From positions 5,755,264 through 5,819,263 of the forward strand of contig NW_006498507.1 in assembly GCF_000471905.2 (NCBI RefSeq): DNA of 64,000 nt, read 5' to 3'. Position numbers and translations under genes: made by a program. The stretch is from Amborella trichopoda. Taxonomy: Eukaryota; Streptophyta; Magnoliopsida; Amborellales; Amborellaceae. This document shows, piece by piece, positions 1 through 11,451 of the stretch. A model generated the notes under the pieces. It was given only the letters and a program-made list of their open reading frames with translations. It had not been told where the DNA came from and did no database searches. Every line of letters starts with the position of its first letter. Positions within the stretch are counted from its first letter, which is position 1.

Positions 1-312
1 AAAAATATTAAAATAATATTTGATAAAATATAATGACCAAAATATCCCTTAAAATTTTCAGAGGTATTTTGGTTACTTTATTTTATTGAAAATTATTTTT
101 TTTATATTTTTCTCTAGTAGAGTTTAATGAATGAATGAACGTTCAAATTTTGGTGTCAAAATAGTTTATAGATTTTTTTTTTAAAAAAAAATAATGTAGA
201 GACATGACATTGTGATTGAGACAATCTTAACTCTCCATTCAGAATGGATGGTTGCATAAGGGAGAGGATAGAACTTCTATGCTATAGGGGAAGCATAGAA
301 AGCTTGCCCTTA
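1..312. repeat. Family F TIR element, left end cut by the window
   Basis: The right end carries an inverted-repeat terminus (GGGAAGCATAGAAAGCTTGC at about 290-309) that matches, in reverse, the left terminus of the copy at 44268. The interior shares the 'gtgtcaaaat' and 'gacattgtgattgag' blocks with the copies near 14853 and 44268. The left part lies outside the window. Confidence 0.6.
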
Positions 313-399
313 TTTATTTGGGGAGGTGGCAGTGGATGGGTGGCCTGACCCTAAAAAGCTTGAACCTTGTCCACTAAATATACTTTGGCGTAAAACTTA

Positions 400-655
400 G
401 GCCATGTAGCCGGATAGGGTTGGGCTGGGCTATGGTCATTGGCCAACTTTCTCCGACTTGTTCATTATTTTCTTTGTCCCTATTTTCTAAATTGATTTTT
501 ACTTTGCCGGGCTCGGTGTTATCCAACCCATTATGGCCTGGCCACATCACATAGCCCAGTAGGAGGGCCGACCCTAGTCAAGGGCCCCTTCATCCCGATC
601 CAAGCTGGCCTGGCCCTAGTAGAGCCCCTAGTACCCCAGCCCAACTATGCTCAAC
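400..655. repeat. GC-rich dispersed repeat (GGGCCGGGC-like words, family K)
   Basis: This GC-rich island in AT-rich DNA is built of words such as 'gttgggctgggct' and 'tggcctggcc'. Similar text recurs at 19220-19560, 47987-48200 and 57560-57790. No open frame makes sense in it. It is probably a degraded end of a hAT-like element, but no termini were fixed. Confidence 0.45.
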
Positions 656-790
656 TCTGAAGAACTCATAAATATTTTTTATATAAGCATTTTGTGGAGG
701 GGTAACACCAAGCTCGATGCCTCCCGACCGCAATGCATTTGGGTGATTGTGTCTTCAAGACTTCATCCATCTTTGTTCTTAGATAATAAC

Positions 791-1155
791 CATGTACGTG
801 GTTTGCACCTTAAACAAACAAATTAAGAGATACCTCCAAATTTTATCATAAATACGCTTTTGGTGTAAATAATTATTAAGATAACTTGAACATATATTTT
901 CATATCTAATTACCAAATCTTAAACTCCAAAAACGGTTCAAATAAATTACATTTATAAATATTTAAAAATCTTGAAATTAGATGGTCCATATAATGTGTT
1001 TCAAGATACACTATTTTTATGACTTGTAACATTTTCTTTCTTTTCATATTCAGACATCTTGATATCATGATGAACAATTAGATGATTCTCAAACTTCAAA
1101 ACAACCTTTTATGACATATTTTAAAATTGTAACCTTCTATAAACTTTTTCAAATA
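791..1155 (+). repeat. Family A MULE-type MITE, diverged copy
   Basis: Reads collinearly with the family A consensus: 'accttaaacaa', 'ctccaaattttatcata', 'tctaattaccaaat', 'gatggtcca...aatgtg' and a final 'gtaaccttctataaact'. It is diverged and its exact ends were not fixed. It lies directly before another copy of the same family. Confidence 0.65.
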
Positions 1156-1175
1156 ACTATTTACTCTTTTATAAA

Positions 1176-1560
1176 AGGTGTGGTTTCTATAAGGTTGCAA
1201 CCTTAAACAATCAAATTAAGGCGCAGCTCCAAATTTTATCATAACATATAATATTGTTGTAAATTTTTTTTAGGATTATCTTAAAATCTATTTGCATATA
1301 TAATTAAAAAAATTTAAACTCAAAAAATGGTTAAAATCGAGTAGATCTATAAACATATAAAAATCTTAAAAATTGACGGTTTAGATAATGTGTTGCAAAA
1401 TACACTAATTTTGAGGCTCAAACTTTTATTAAAAAAATATTCATACATCTTGAAGACAAAATTGTCAATTAGAGGGTTTTTCAACATTAAAACAATATTT
1501 CTCGATATATTTTTGAGGAGCATCTCTAATTACACATTTTAAAGTTGTAAATTATTTTCT
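1176..1560 (+). repeat. Family A MULE-type MITE
   Basis: Starts with the family terminus (GGTGTGGTTTCTATAAGG, then GTTGCAACCTTAAACAATC) and runs through the shared interior ('aagtagatctataaaca', 'gataatgtgttgcaa', 'tttttcaacattaaaaca') to a decayed 3-prime end. It has the same orientation as the copy just upstream, so the two sit head to tail. Confidence 0.75.
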
Positions 1561-3430
1561 TTTCTAAATGTTATTCTCATTCTATGAAAAAAAGCTGAAA
1601 TCCCCATCACGCTTTTGCATTGAAAAGTGGTACTTGGCAACGTCACTTTGGTTGGGATGGGAGACGACTTCCTATCGTGCTTTCTATTCACGCAATGACA
1701 AGTGGGGCTTTCCGTGGGCCCCACATTTTGGACCTTTTTACATGCCCAATGCTCAGGTGAATTTACTTCAAGACAATAACCCCAGAAGAAACTAACAAGA
1801 AAGGTTTTATGGTCCTGCGTGATCCAATGCATATTTGATCCAGCAAGTGATCTAGATGCTTAAGAGCGCAAATTATTATTTTTGTTTTAAAAATACATAT
1901 CGTGGTGATCTAAAAATAATTTCCATACATATCAATAAAATTATCCTAAATGGGCCACTTTATCATGGTATCAGTGCGCATTTTACTCCTGCAATAGCAC
2001 AGTATTCACCCTGTCACCACACAATCTCGTAGGCGAGATCGTATGCAAAGAGGCCATTAATCTGCATTACGAGGTTGTAGTCACAACCCTTCTTATTCAT
2101 TAGATGTCACAATATTCATAGATGTCACAATGTGGCTTGGGGCGAGGTACGATGTTCAATTTATTTTTGTTTAGTTTTAAATTTTGTGTCTATATTTTTA
2201 TAACTACAAACTTTAAAATTTAAATAATAATAATGATTATGACCTTTTTATATAAAAAATAAATGATTTTTTTATACCGTTCTCCATATTATATACTCAA
2301 ATGAAGTATGTCGTGTATCATGTACATGCTTCATTCACTCTCCGGTATAGCTTTATTCTTGACCTAAATTTTTGGGCATGGAACCTCTTTAACCTAACGA
2401 TCAACCCCCATAATTATCGAGGTTGGAATGTTCAATTTGAGGGTTTTCCAATATTGAAACTTCAATTTTTGAGGAGTTCTGAGATGTGATTTTACCTTAT
2501 TTATTATTCGTACCGTTTTGCCTCTTGTAGAATAGAACTCCTTGTGTGGCCAATAAATAACATGAAAACTAGACCTTGTTTTGAGATAGACCAAGTAAGG
2601 TTTTAAATAGTTAAGAATAATTCCATCTAATATATTATTTCGTTGGAAATTGCTGGCATCTGTAGAAAGAATGTTAATAGAGATAATTTTGTAATACAAG
2701 TTGAAAAGTATTAAAGACAAAAAAAAATACTCATCATGTATTTTTTTTTTTTTTTTTTAATTCAAGGATGAAAATTCAGCTAGGGCTGGGGACTTTGGCC
2801 CTACCCGAGCCAAGTTAGTAAAGCAAGTAGGAGTGGACTCGCTTCAAAAAATGCTAAAAAAAATAAAAAAATAAATTTATTTGGTCATTCTTTAGACTCT
2901 TTGCCCTTTGGGCAATCAAGTGGCCATATCTCGTTATACTTGTCCCCTAAGAAACAAAACTCCCTCGTCTTGTCTACTTCCATCAGGAAAACAATGGTCC
3001 CTCTCTCAAGCGGCACGAATGCTTGGAAGAGAAAAGAAGCCTATGCTCATTTATTGTTTCCAACCTTAAAAAAAATCACCAAGCTGACTCGTGACTGCCA
3101 CAAATCAAGAGCCATGAGATTTTAAGACCATAAACTTGTAAATCGCTCGAGTTTCTTTATTTTTTTAACATTTAAAACCTTACTTGACTTGGATTCACCC
3201 ACGTTGGAACGTAGGAACTTCGGCTCGAGCCTTGGGAAGTCGGATACTGAGTTTGAGCCAAAACCTGGGATTAAGTTATTACATTGGTTGTTTATAAATG
3301 TGTTTTCAAGTTAGTAAATTGTTGGATTTGACAATAAAGTACCGGATTTTTAGTCTAAAAAAAGTTTATATTAGTGTGAAGCTTATACGGTAGAAGTTGG
3401 GTCCGCGTCAAAAACCCACTGAAAAAGGTT
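1561..3430. other. Gene-free stretch, nothing recognised
   Basis: AT-rich with short chance open frames only. No domain, intron pattern or repeat terminus could be recognised on either strand. A T-run near 2740 and a short GC-richer patch around 2890-3120 are the only local changes in composition. Confidence 0.5.
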
Positions 3431-3439
3431 GCTCTTTTG

Positions 3440-3745
3440 CTGGAAATCCATCCAATTGATCATCTGGATCTCAAGATGATGTATGAAAATAGAAAAAAAA
3501 GAAAAAAAAAAGAAATAAAGAAATAGATATTCTTAAAGATGGTGTAACTCATCATCTCAACTATCTACATACAAAATTTTTAAGTGTTTATAGATCTATT
3601 TGATTCGCATTACTATTAAAATTTTAAATTTTATAAACAGGAGTAGAAATGGATTTTCAAGTTATCCTAAGTTTTTGAGCACCGAAAACATATTTTTCAA
3701 AGGTGTTTGAAGGTGCAATATACTTTCATTGTTTAAGGTGGACCC
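3440..3745 (-). repeat. Family A remnant, minus orientation
   Basis: Degraded match to the reverse complement of the family: 'ccaattgatcatctgg', 'gtttatagatctatttgat', 'attttaaattttataa' and 'ggattttcaagttatcct'. The termini are lost or too diverged to place. Confidence 0.45.
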
Positions 3746-3775
3746 CTTGTGTAACCTCACTCTTTATTTTATTAA

Positions 3776-5128
3776 AAGTTGTGTAGATTAATGGAGGGGA
3801 GGGGAAGGGTAGGGTTCATGGGAGGCACACTTGTGGACCCTCTCACAAAATTAAATCAAATTAAATACTTTATTTTTGTGGAGCCACACGGCCCTTTGCA
3901 ATCTTATAGATAGATAAATGAGGCATCTTTCAATTTTATAAAATGAGAGTGGCCTCCATGCCAAGTGTTGTGCAAATAAATATCTGGTCGATTTGCAAAA
4001 TCAATTCCGACGTGTCGTATGCGGACCCAGATGAATACGGTGTACCACACCACATGTGGTTGGTCGATCTAGAGAGAGAGAATGAGAGATCGAATTTTAG
4101 GAGAGAGAGAGGATTTTAAGGGAACGAGAGCAAGAGAGAGAGAGTTCGTCAAGAATTGTGCATAGAGAATGATGAGAGAGAAAGAGAGATTTGCACATAG
4201 ATTTATGAGAGAGAATTGCCTCCTCTCAATTCAAAATCATCCTATCCTATTTCGATTGGGAATCGTTGGGATCATTCTAGTTCTAATTATACATTGAGAA
4301 CTGGTTCATCAATCCGGATTGCCAATCTGTCCATGCGGATCAATTTTGCAGAAATGGGTCACCAAACCGTCCCTTTTAAACACCGCATGGAAGACTGACG
4401 AGAGAGAAATTTTGCATGGAGACTGATGAGGGAGAATGTTTACATAGAGAGTGATGAATATGAGAGAGAGTGAGTTGGCTCGGCCCGGTTACTCGACTCA
4501 TACCCCATCCACATGCTCACTCGAGTCCGAGTAACATCATAAAAAATCCCAAAAAAATGTTGAAAGTAAAATTTATCAAAATACATCTAATTATAGTTAA
4601 AAAAGTAGCAAAACAATATATTTAAAAAAAATGAGTTCGTGACCGTGGGTATTTTCAAAGTTTTGTAAAATATATTGAAAACTGTAAAAATAATTATTTG
4701 CCGTCAAAATACTTTCCAATCATTGTCAAAATGACAGAACATGTAAATAAACATGTCACAAATATATTTCTTATTTATTGGGAATTTTTATAAATTTTTA
4801 AACTTTTTTTTAAGATCCCCAAATTGGACCTCCAACTCGGGCTCGGCAAGGGCTCGAGCCCGAATAACTTGGCCGACTTTTCAAACATTGTATGAATAGT
4901 ATAATACTACATATATTCCATGTAGTTGCAACGATCCACTCAATAATGGGCGGTGGATATGAAATCTGTCTTGGTCGAACCGGCAATGGCTGATCCATTA
5001 GGAGGAATCTCAACTGTTCATTATTGACTATAGAAGGTTGAGATTACACGTAATATACTATACGACTATTACGCGTCATGTGCTGCGGATTTATGTGCCA
5101 AGAAATCTAGTAGGACACTTTAATTTTA
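3776..5128. other. Gene-free stretch with GA-rich tract and CTCGAG-type repeat words
   Basis: 4069-4205 is an interrupted (GA)n tract. 4470-4530 and 4815-4880 carry words such as 'actcgagtccgagt' and 'gggctcgagcccg', which recur at 3200-3260 and 8840-8890, suggesting dispersed repeat debris. No coding sequence was recognised. Confidence 0.5.
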
Positions 5129-5480
5129 GGAAAATGGTTTGATAGGGTTGCAGCCCTATCAAAGTAAGTAAAGCCTTACCTCATAACTCATTCAAAATTA
5201 CAATTCAAGCATCGAAAAACCTTTAAATCGATTATCTCGAGTTGAACAAAAAATAGTTTACATTGTAACAAATTATCTAGACCGTTCATTTCATCATAAA
5301 AATAAGTATTTATAATTCCACAAATTCTTTACCATTTTGTTAATTTCAAATGTTTTTATTAGTGTTTAAAATGATTTTAGAGCTATCATGCAGATTGCCT
5401 TTGCTGAAAGTGGTTAGGATTTGACTAAGGCTTTATATTCTTTTCATAAAACCTAGGCCTTATAAACCTTATAATTCATT
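5129..5480. repeat. Family C (divergent A-like) MITE
   Basis: Ends resemble an inverted pair ('ggtttgatagggttgcagcc' at left; 'aggccttataaacctt' at right). The interior matches the copy at 33478: 'taaagcc.tacctcata', 'aaattacaattcaag', 'acaaattatctagaccgttca' and 'attttagagc.atcat'. Related in plan to families A and B but clearly diverged. Confidence 0.55.
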
Positions 5481-6284
5481 TTATGATTAAATTTCCAACA
5501 CTTTGAAGGGTTTTTTAACTTATTTGTTGCCAAAATATTGTATTATTCAGCGGAAGTTAGTTTTATATTTCCTTCTAGGCAGAATACAAAAATTGATAAA
5601 AATTAAATATAAAAAGGATATTTGGACCTTATAAAAAAAAGTGAAAAAATAAAAAAGGGCATTTGCAACAAAAGAGAACAATTTGCAAAACTTGTTGTCT
5701 TGCCTTACATTACAAAATATGGGTTGGGTGGGCTTTGAATTCCATGCCAAAAGGACTAGTCGATTATTGCGATCACAATTGATATCAAGGCCAAACCACA
5801 AAAAACATTCATGTCCATACAAAACAAAAGCATGTATAGCATATACCATGAGAGCACATTATACCCTTGCTCCCTCGAATAAACCTAATTATGAGGGTGT
5901 TATCGATATGAAATTCTTGGAATCACTTTAAAATCATGAGATGAATATTTGCAAACAAATTTTGAGTTTTTTTTTTGGGTAATTTAAGTGGGGATGATAA
6001 GCCCCTACCTGTTTTTTGAAATCGTTAGTGGTTTTTGAATGCCTTAGGTGAGAATGGGAGCCTCAATTTTAGCTGGGGTACAAGTAGTGCTACCACCACA
6101 ATCCTAACCCCATTATGAACAAAATTTGAGATCCAGATTATAAATAGTTATATGTAAAAAAAATGACAATATTCTCTGAATATCTGGATGTTATTTTTCT
6201 CAAACACTTGTAGGATCTGTATAAATTATTTTTTTATTTTGGATTTTTATTAGTTATTTATTATTATTTGAAACTTATTCCCGA
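5481..6284. other. Gene-free stretch, nothing recognised
   Basis: Short open frames overlap on both strands around 5550-5930, but none shows a recognisable domain, and their composition matches the surrounding AT-rich DNA. Confidence 0.45.
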
Positions 6285-6368
6285 GAAGGTTATATCCCAA
6301 AATTTTGCAGTCCTAATCATGATTATGACTTTAGTTCAGGGAGTGAATATTGCATGAGCATATAATCT
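6285..6368. repeat. Family J fragment (palindrome-associated repeat)
   Basis: 'gaaggttatatcccaaaattttg...tcctaa' followed by 'gagtgaatattgcatgagcatataatc' matches the layout of the copies at 22510-22593 and 43808-43912, where a short GC palindrome lies next to the 'atatcccaaaatttt' block. Confidence 0.45.
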
Positions 6369-6369
6369 T

Positions 6370-6793
6370 GGGAAAATACTGTACAGACCCCTAATTCCCC
6401 ATCTTATTTTATGGTAGACCCTCATTCTATTTTTCTTTCAAACGACATAAAAAAACCCTCTAGTATAGGGTCGTACCCCCTCATTTATTCTCTCATGCGT
6501 TTATTCACTTTTGGCCACAAATACTAGCCCCAATAAATTGTTTTATTCCATCTCAATCCAAAAGCCCTTTTAACCCTATTTTGCACTTTTTAAAAAAGCT
6601 TTTGGATTGAAATGGAATAAAACAATTTGTTGAGGCTAGTTTTTGTGGCTAAAAGTGAATAAACGTGGGAGATAAGAGATGAGGGGGTACGGTGAAATAC
6701 TTGAGGGTTTTTTTATGCCACCTGAAAGAAAAATAGAAAAAGGGTTTACCGTGAAATACGATGGAGAATTAGAAATTTGTATGAATTTTTCCC
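6370..6793. mobile_element. 424-bp foldback (long-TIR) element with 9-bp target duplication
   Basis: The left and right halves are reverse complements over about 200 bp each, with only a short spacer near 6585-6600. Paired blocks include 'cattcacttttggccacaaa'-like text at left and its complement around 6640-6660. The element begins GGGAAAA and ends TTTTTCCC. It is flanked by TATAATCTT (6361-6369) and TATAATATT (6794-6802), an 8-of-9 match. Long arms plus a 9-bp duplication are the known signature of Mutator-like foldback elements. It has no coding capacity. Confidence 0.85.
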
Positions 6794-7020
6794 TATAATA
6801 TTTTAGCTAAAATATTCATGGCCCATCCAAAATAAGTAATAAAGATTCCCTTGAATTCAATAAACTATTTTAATGTAGTCTCCCTTAAATGTTTTGGTTC
6901 TAGATTAGCTAGAATTGGAGCCTTTAAGACATGCTATTGTCCCTTAAACCCCAACTACAAAGAATTTCAACCGAAAACACCAATAGTTTCATAAAACCAT
7001 TGTGTATAGAGATATATATT

Positions 7021-7250
7021 GGGATGGTATACAATGAGACCATTTATCTTTGGTACAAGAGGGTCACAGTTACTTATAACTATCGGATGTGAAATTTGAT
7101 AGTTTGGACGTGTTACAAAGTTTGAGAAATTTATTTTGAACTTTGCGCTTGGTCAATGGTATAAATGCAACTATCCAATTTCATATACAATGGTCAAGAT
7201 TAATTGTGACCACTTTGTACCAAAGGTAAATGATCTCATTGTATGCTTTT
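7021..7250. repeat. Family D TIR element
   Basis: Terminal inverted repeats: 'gtatacaatgagaccattta' at left against 'aaatgatctcattgtatgc' at right. Inside these lie 'ctttggtacaag' and 'cttgtaccaaag'-type blocks. About 230 bp, non-coding. At least nine related copies lie in this window. Confidence 0.75.
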
Positions 7251-7554
7251 TTATTAAACATACAGGTGATTAATATATATATAGAGCCTGCAAACTATAC
7301 ATTATTATCCATTTTGAAATTATCAAATCACACATAGTAAAATTAAGTGAATCAAACTTTGGTATATGATTTGATAAATTTTCATTTTGGTTTTTTGTCT
7401 TTGTAAGAAATTTCATGTACGGACTCAATTTACTACGTATTTGGATCCACTCAGTTTTTTGTAACAAGCATTTATACATCATTTTTGACAAAGCAAATGA
7501 ACATTAAGGTTCAAATTTATTTAAAAAACTAAAATAAAGTAACCAATATATTTT

Positions 7555-7643
7555 ACTGGACCTGACTTGGGTCAAGTCTGGGGCCAGACCTACCTAAGAC
7601 AAATTCGGGTTGGGTTGGAACCAAGCCCGGTCGATTCGATCCA

Positions 7644-7687
<44 letters not shown>

Positions 7688-7768
7688 TTATTTATTGCCC
7701 ACCTAGCTTGGGTTTGAGTCCCACTAGGACCCAGTGGGGTCACCTCCAGGTCTTTGCACCCCTAAGAA
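7555..7768. repeat. Family H (hAT-like) fragment containing a TA microsatellite
   Basis: Words such as 'ggacctgacttgggtcaagt' and 'tcccactaggacccagtggg' and an end reading 'ttgcacccctaa' resemble the hAT-type element defined at 59370-59650. A (TA)n run (7648-7682) followed by (TTTA)n sits in its middle. Confidence 0.5.
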
Positions 7769-8367
7769 TTATCTAAGTTATTGCAGACTTACAAATTTTT
7801 TAAAAAAGACTCTAAGGAGATAATCATCTCTCTCCTAAATAGGCTCCACCATTTTCTGACTCGTGCAAATTCAGTTTTGATGAAAACTTAAGGAGAAATC
7901 AAACTAAGATTTGATGGTAGCTCGAATGGAAACCCTGATCATGTGGGGGTAGGCAAGGTCTTGAGAGATAACTATGGTTATAAAGTGGTGAGTTACTCAG
8001 GCCCAACTAGTGTTTGAGGTTTGAACGAAGCCAAGGCCCGCTCCATACCCAAAACCCTATGATTGATAAAGAAGGGCACAACTAATTTGTAATTGAATGT
8101 GATTGCTGGAATATTATCGAACAGTATGTCAGGGGTAGTTCTTTATATGGCAACTTCGCGAAGTGTTTGAAGAAATTTGGGTGCGGCTGGCCGCTCTCGA
8201 TGACTAGTGTATCACACACTCAGAGCTAATACAGATGCATATAAACAACAAACATACGTATCGTAGATCAAGTACAAGGCCCTATGTTTTATCTTCTTAA
8301 GAGTTGTCCAGGATTGTCCATCCCTTAGAAGTTGAAACAAGCCAAGGCAATATCATTGGAGCCTAAA
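7769..8367. other. Gene-free stretch, nothing recognised
   Basis: No convincing open frame, repeat terminus or RNA gene was seen. Confidence 0.45.
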
Positions 8368-8620
8368 TGGTGCATATCATTTATCTATGATACAAGGAGA
8401 TCACAACCACCCACAATTATTAAAATGTGAAATTGGGCAGTTGGAGATGTACCATTAGATATGAAATGGATAAGTTGTAGTTGTGCCACATACTAGGCTC
8501 GAAGTCCTAAAAATTCTCGATGGTTGTAACACAACCCTACATGTTGATTTTCAAATATGATAGCTAGGGTGATCATAACCTTTTTGTACAAAATGTATAT
8601 GATCTTATAATGTACTATCC
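8368..8620. repeat. Family D TIR element, diverged
   Basis: Left end 'catttatctatgatacaagg.gatcacaa' and right end 'gatcataac.tttttgtacaaa.tgtatatgatctta' are the family D inverted ends. The interior 'aaatgtgaaattgg' is shared with other copies. Confidence 0.6.
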
Positions 8621-8940
8621 TATAAAGAATTTGGATTGGTGCTTTTACAAACTAGATGAGTATAGAGAAACTACATCACAATGACTTAATCTCAACGAGC
8701 AAGACTCAGATTCGATTGAGTTACTCGCCTCGGCAGACTAAAATAATATGGAACCAAATCCATGAGAGTTGGCTGAGTCTCACTTGCTCTCAATATTTTA
8801 TTGTTGACCTTTTTTTAGTAGTCGAACAAGTCTTTGACAGGCTAGGCTTAGTCCCAGGTTATTCACTTGGGCTCGAGACTCTAACGAGTTCCGAATTGAA
8901 TCCTTGTCTTAAACAACTAAAAGCTTTGTAAAGAAAATAG

Positions 8941-9000
8941 TTATAAGTAATTGTAACATCCTTGTACCAAAGATAAATGATCTCATTGTTTACAATCCCA
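8941..9000. repeat. Family D, right end only
   Basis: 'cttgtaccaaagataaatga' then 'tctcattgtttacaatccca' is an intact family D terminus with no matching left half nearby, so this is a truncated copy. Confidence 0.6.
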
Positions 9001-9599
9001 TATTTTATTCATGTCTAATTTTTAGTAGTACTCTTGCCTCAAATCAGGACGATTAAGCATTGATGGGCAAATATTACTTTGAAAACGCTGGTATGGTTAA
9101 ATTGGTGCTGCTATTATGCCCAATCTGCTGATTGTGATATGGTAGGAAGCTATTCCTCCCTATACAAAAGGATGAAAACCTCCAATGCCCTGCACCAGAT
9201 TTACATATCGCTTTTTTTCCTGTTTAGTCCATGAGGATCAAACACCCAAATTTCACGATAATACAAACTTGTGACATTTAATGCAGTCAAATCCAAATTA
9301 AGTTGACCTTTATTCGGATAATACAAACATGTGACATGAAATGCGGCTAATCCAAATCAAGTCAGCCTATATTCTTTTGAAATTTGATCAAAAAATAATG
9401 AGCTATGTTAAAATTGTCTAATAGATATAAGTGAGATATTAATAATGCAACCCGTAGGTGTAGTTGACAAATTTCTCATAATCAAAACAAATAATGGGTA
9501 ATATTCATCAGCTCAGACCTCATTGTGCACAATAGATATCTATGGCATAATTATAATATATGGGATTGTCTATAAAAAGATTATTTACTTTTTTTACAT
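9001..9599. other. Gene-free stretch with a short internal direct repeat
   Basis: Two related blocks ('aatacaaacttgtgacattt' near 9260 and 'aatacaaacatgtgacatga' near 9320) form an imperfect direct repeat of about 60 bp. Nothing coding was recognised. Confidence 0.4.
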
Positions 9600-10115
9600 A
9601 TATGGGAGCAGGAGTGGAAGTTGCATATACAATTCCTCCTCTAGGTTACCATGAAGAAAAGCATTGTTAACATCAAGTCGATGAAGGGACTATTGCTGAA
9701 TGGAGGGAAGAGCTAACAAGCAACGAACGGTGACCAATTCCATGTGTGGTACTTTTCAAGGGTGCGTATCTCTGCAGCCATAGCATCTCGCCGCGCCACT
9801 CAGGGGATTTGACATCAGGTTTGAAAGAGGAGTGGAAGATAAGGCTACTTGAGAAGGTAAGATAAAAGTGTGATCAAAGGATGGGTAGTAGCTGACAATG
9901 AAGAGGAAGAGTGTAGGGGATGGGCAGGAGCGTTGGCCATGTTTCTCTGTTTGGAAGGGGGAAAAGGAGAGTTCCAATGGGATATCAGTGATCCATAAGG
10001 ACCACAAACAAGGTAGAACATATTTTGAAAACGTGGAATCAAATTGCTGGAAGGGAAACATCCTTTCTTGAGAGAGAGGAGTGAAGAGTACCGAGACAAT
10101 TTCTTCTTGCATGCA
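9600..10115 (-). mobile_element. Ty1/copia LTR-retrotransposon fossil (internal fragment)
   Basis: On the minus strand, short stretches match the copia polyprotein around the start of the reverse transcriptase and the region just before it, which links to integrase. The fragment is broken, with several breaks, and neither LTR was found next to it. It looks old. Confidence 0.6.
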
Positions 10116-10810
10116 TATCTATACGGGATTCAGCTAGCAAGTATTGTAGCACAAAGTTTTTCTATTTTTTAATTTTTATTTATTTATTTTTTCCATTGAA
10201 TAGTAAAAACAGTTGAGGTTTTAGAAGGGCGACCTTTATAGTAATTGTTTTCTCTGATCCCACAATTTTATTATGGAGAGTAATCACCTATTTTTGAATG
10301 AATCAAATCACCAAAAATAGAACTCATGATTTTATTTTTGTAGAAAATATAATCCTTTTGATGGTTCTTGTTTTGAGACGCTTCATTCATAATGAAAGCC
10401 TTTATGGATGGGTTTCAAACTTTCAACCAACAAGAATTTTGATATATTTTCCTTTTGAAGTTGTAGAAGAACCCAAGGTTCATAAACAGAGCAGAACTGG
10501 ACTATTCTCTTTCTATAACCAAAAATACAGATTTCCCATTTCTGTGGCCATTCTTTTATTTATATCTTGTAGAATTACTGGATTTAACTTTTAATGAAAT
10601 TTCTAATTTTTCAAAATTTTATTTATTACTTCAAATTCGTAGGAAATGCTCTTCCAAACTTGGGAACTTCCTGCCTCTGCATGTGTTGCTCCCACTCCTG
10701 CTCCCAGCCCCTCCCCCTCCCCCTCTCCCTCTCCCTCTCCATCTCCAAGCAACTATGTTGCAGTCTATAAGTTGAAAGGAAGAATCATGTGGCAATGCTA
10801 ATCTTGCAAA
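10116..10810. other. Gene-free stretch; one unrecognised 98-codon frame
   Basis: An uninterrupted plus-strand frame spans 10298-10594, but I recognise no family in it and its base use matches the AT-rich surroundings. 10700-10745 is a low-complexity C/T run (cccctccccctcc type). Confidence 0.4.
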
Positions 10811-10963
10811 TTACAAGAAGTGTGCGTTGGGCGAGTGGATCAGCGAGGTGCAGGTGAAGGGGTTGGTATATGTGTTGAAGTCTGGCTTGGCAAGCTCTGA
10901 AACTGCATGCTTGGCAACCTCACCAGGAAGACCAAAGACCTTGAAGATGTACATCTTGTAAGA
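10811..10963 (-). pseudogene. Histone H2B relic with middle deleted
   Basis: Read on the minus strand from 10963, the frame gives SYKMYIFKV, close to the conserved H2B start of the histone fold (ETYKIYIFKV). It then passes directly to GLPGEVAKHAVSE, close to the H2B C-terminal LPGELAKHAVSEGTKA. The roughly 60-70 residues normally between these blocks are missing. After HAVSE the frame leaves the family and stops at 10811-10813. The basic N-terminal tail is not found upstream, where a GA-rich tract lies. H2B normally packages DNA in the nucleosome core; this piece cannot fold as a histone. It is a decayed duplicate or retro-copy. Which one is unknown, since plant H2B genes often lack introns. 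Confidence 0.75.
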
Positions 10964-11050
10964 GCAGAGGAGAGAGAAAGAGCAGAGAGCAGTGAGCCGA
11001 GAGAGAAAACCAGGCTTTAGAGAGAGGGATACTTAATAAAGTTAGTGAGA

Positions 11051-11431
11051 GTTACTTTAAGATCGCAATCTTAAACAATCCATTTAGGCCGCACCTTCAA
11101 ATTTTATTAATATATAATTTTGATGTAAAATATTTTTAACATTATCTCAAAATCTATTTTCAAATCTAATTATAAAATTTTGAATTCCAAAAATGATTAA
11201 AATCAAGTAGATCTATAAACATATGAAAATATAGAAAATAGACGGTCTAGATAATGTGTTGTAAGATGCACCGTTTCTAAGACTCAAAATCTTTTTTTTT
11301 TTCATAGTCATACATCCAATGTCAAGATGATCAATTGGAGGAGTTTTCAACATTAAAACAACATTAACTGATGGATTTTTAAAGTGCATCCGTAGTTCTA
11401 CATTTTAAGGTTGCAACCTTATATAACTTTT
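11051..11431 (+). repeat. Family A MULE-type MITE
   Basis: Contains the family interior ('aagtagatctataaacatat', 'gataatgtgttgtaagatgc') and the right terminus 'aaggttgcaaccttatataa'. The left terminus is diverged ('taagatcgcaatcttaaaca'). 'TTAGTGA' occurs at both flanks, which may be what is left of its target duplication. Confidence 0.75.
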
Positions 11432-11451
11432 AGTGAAAGGCTTTTTAGTAA

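Noticed and set aside
10298-10594. 98-codon plus-strand frame
   Set aside because: I considered an organelle-derived fragment, but could not match any plastid or mitochondrial gene and the composition equals the flanks.
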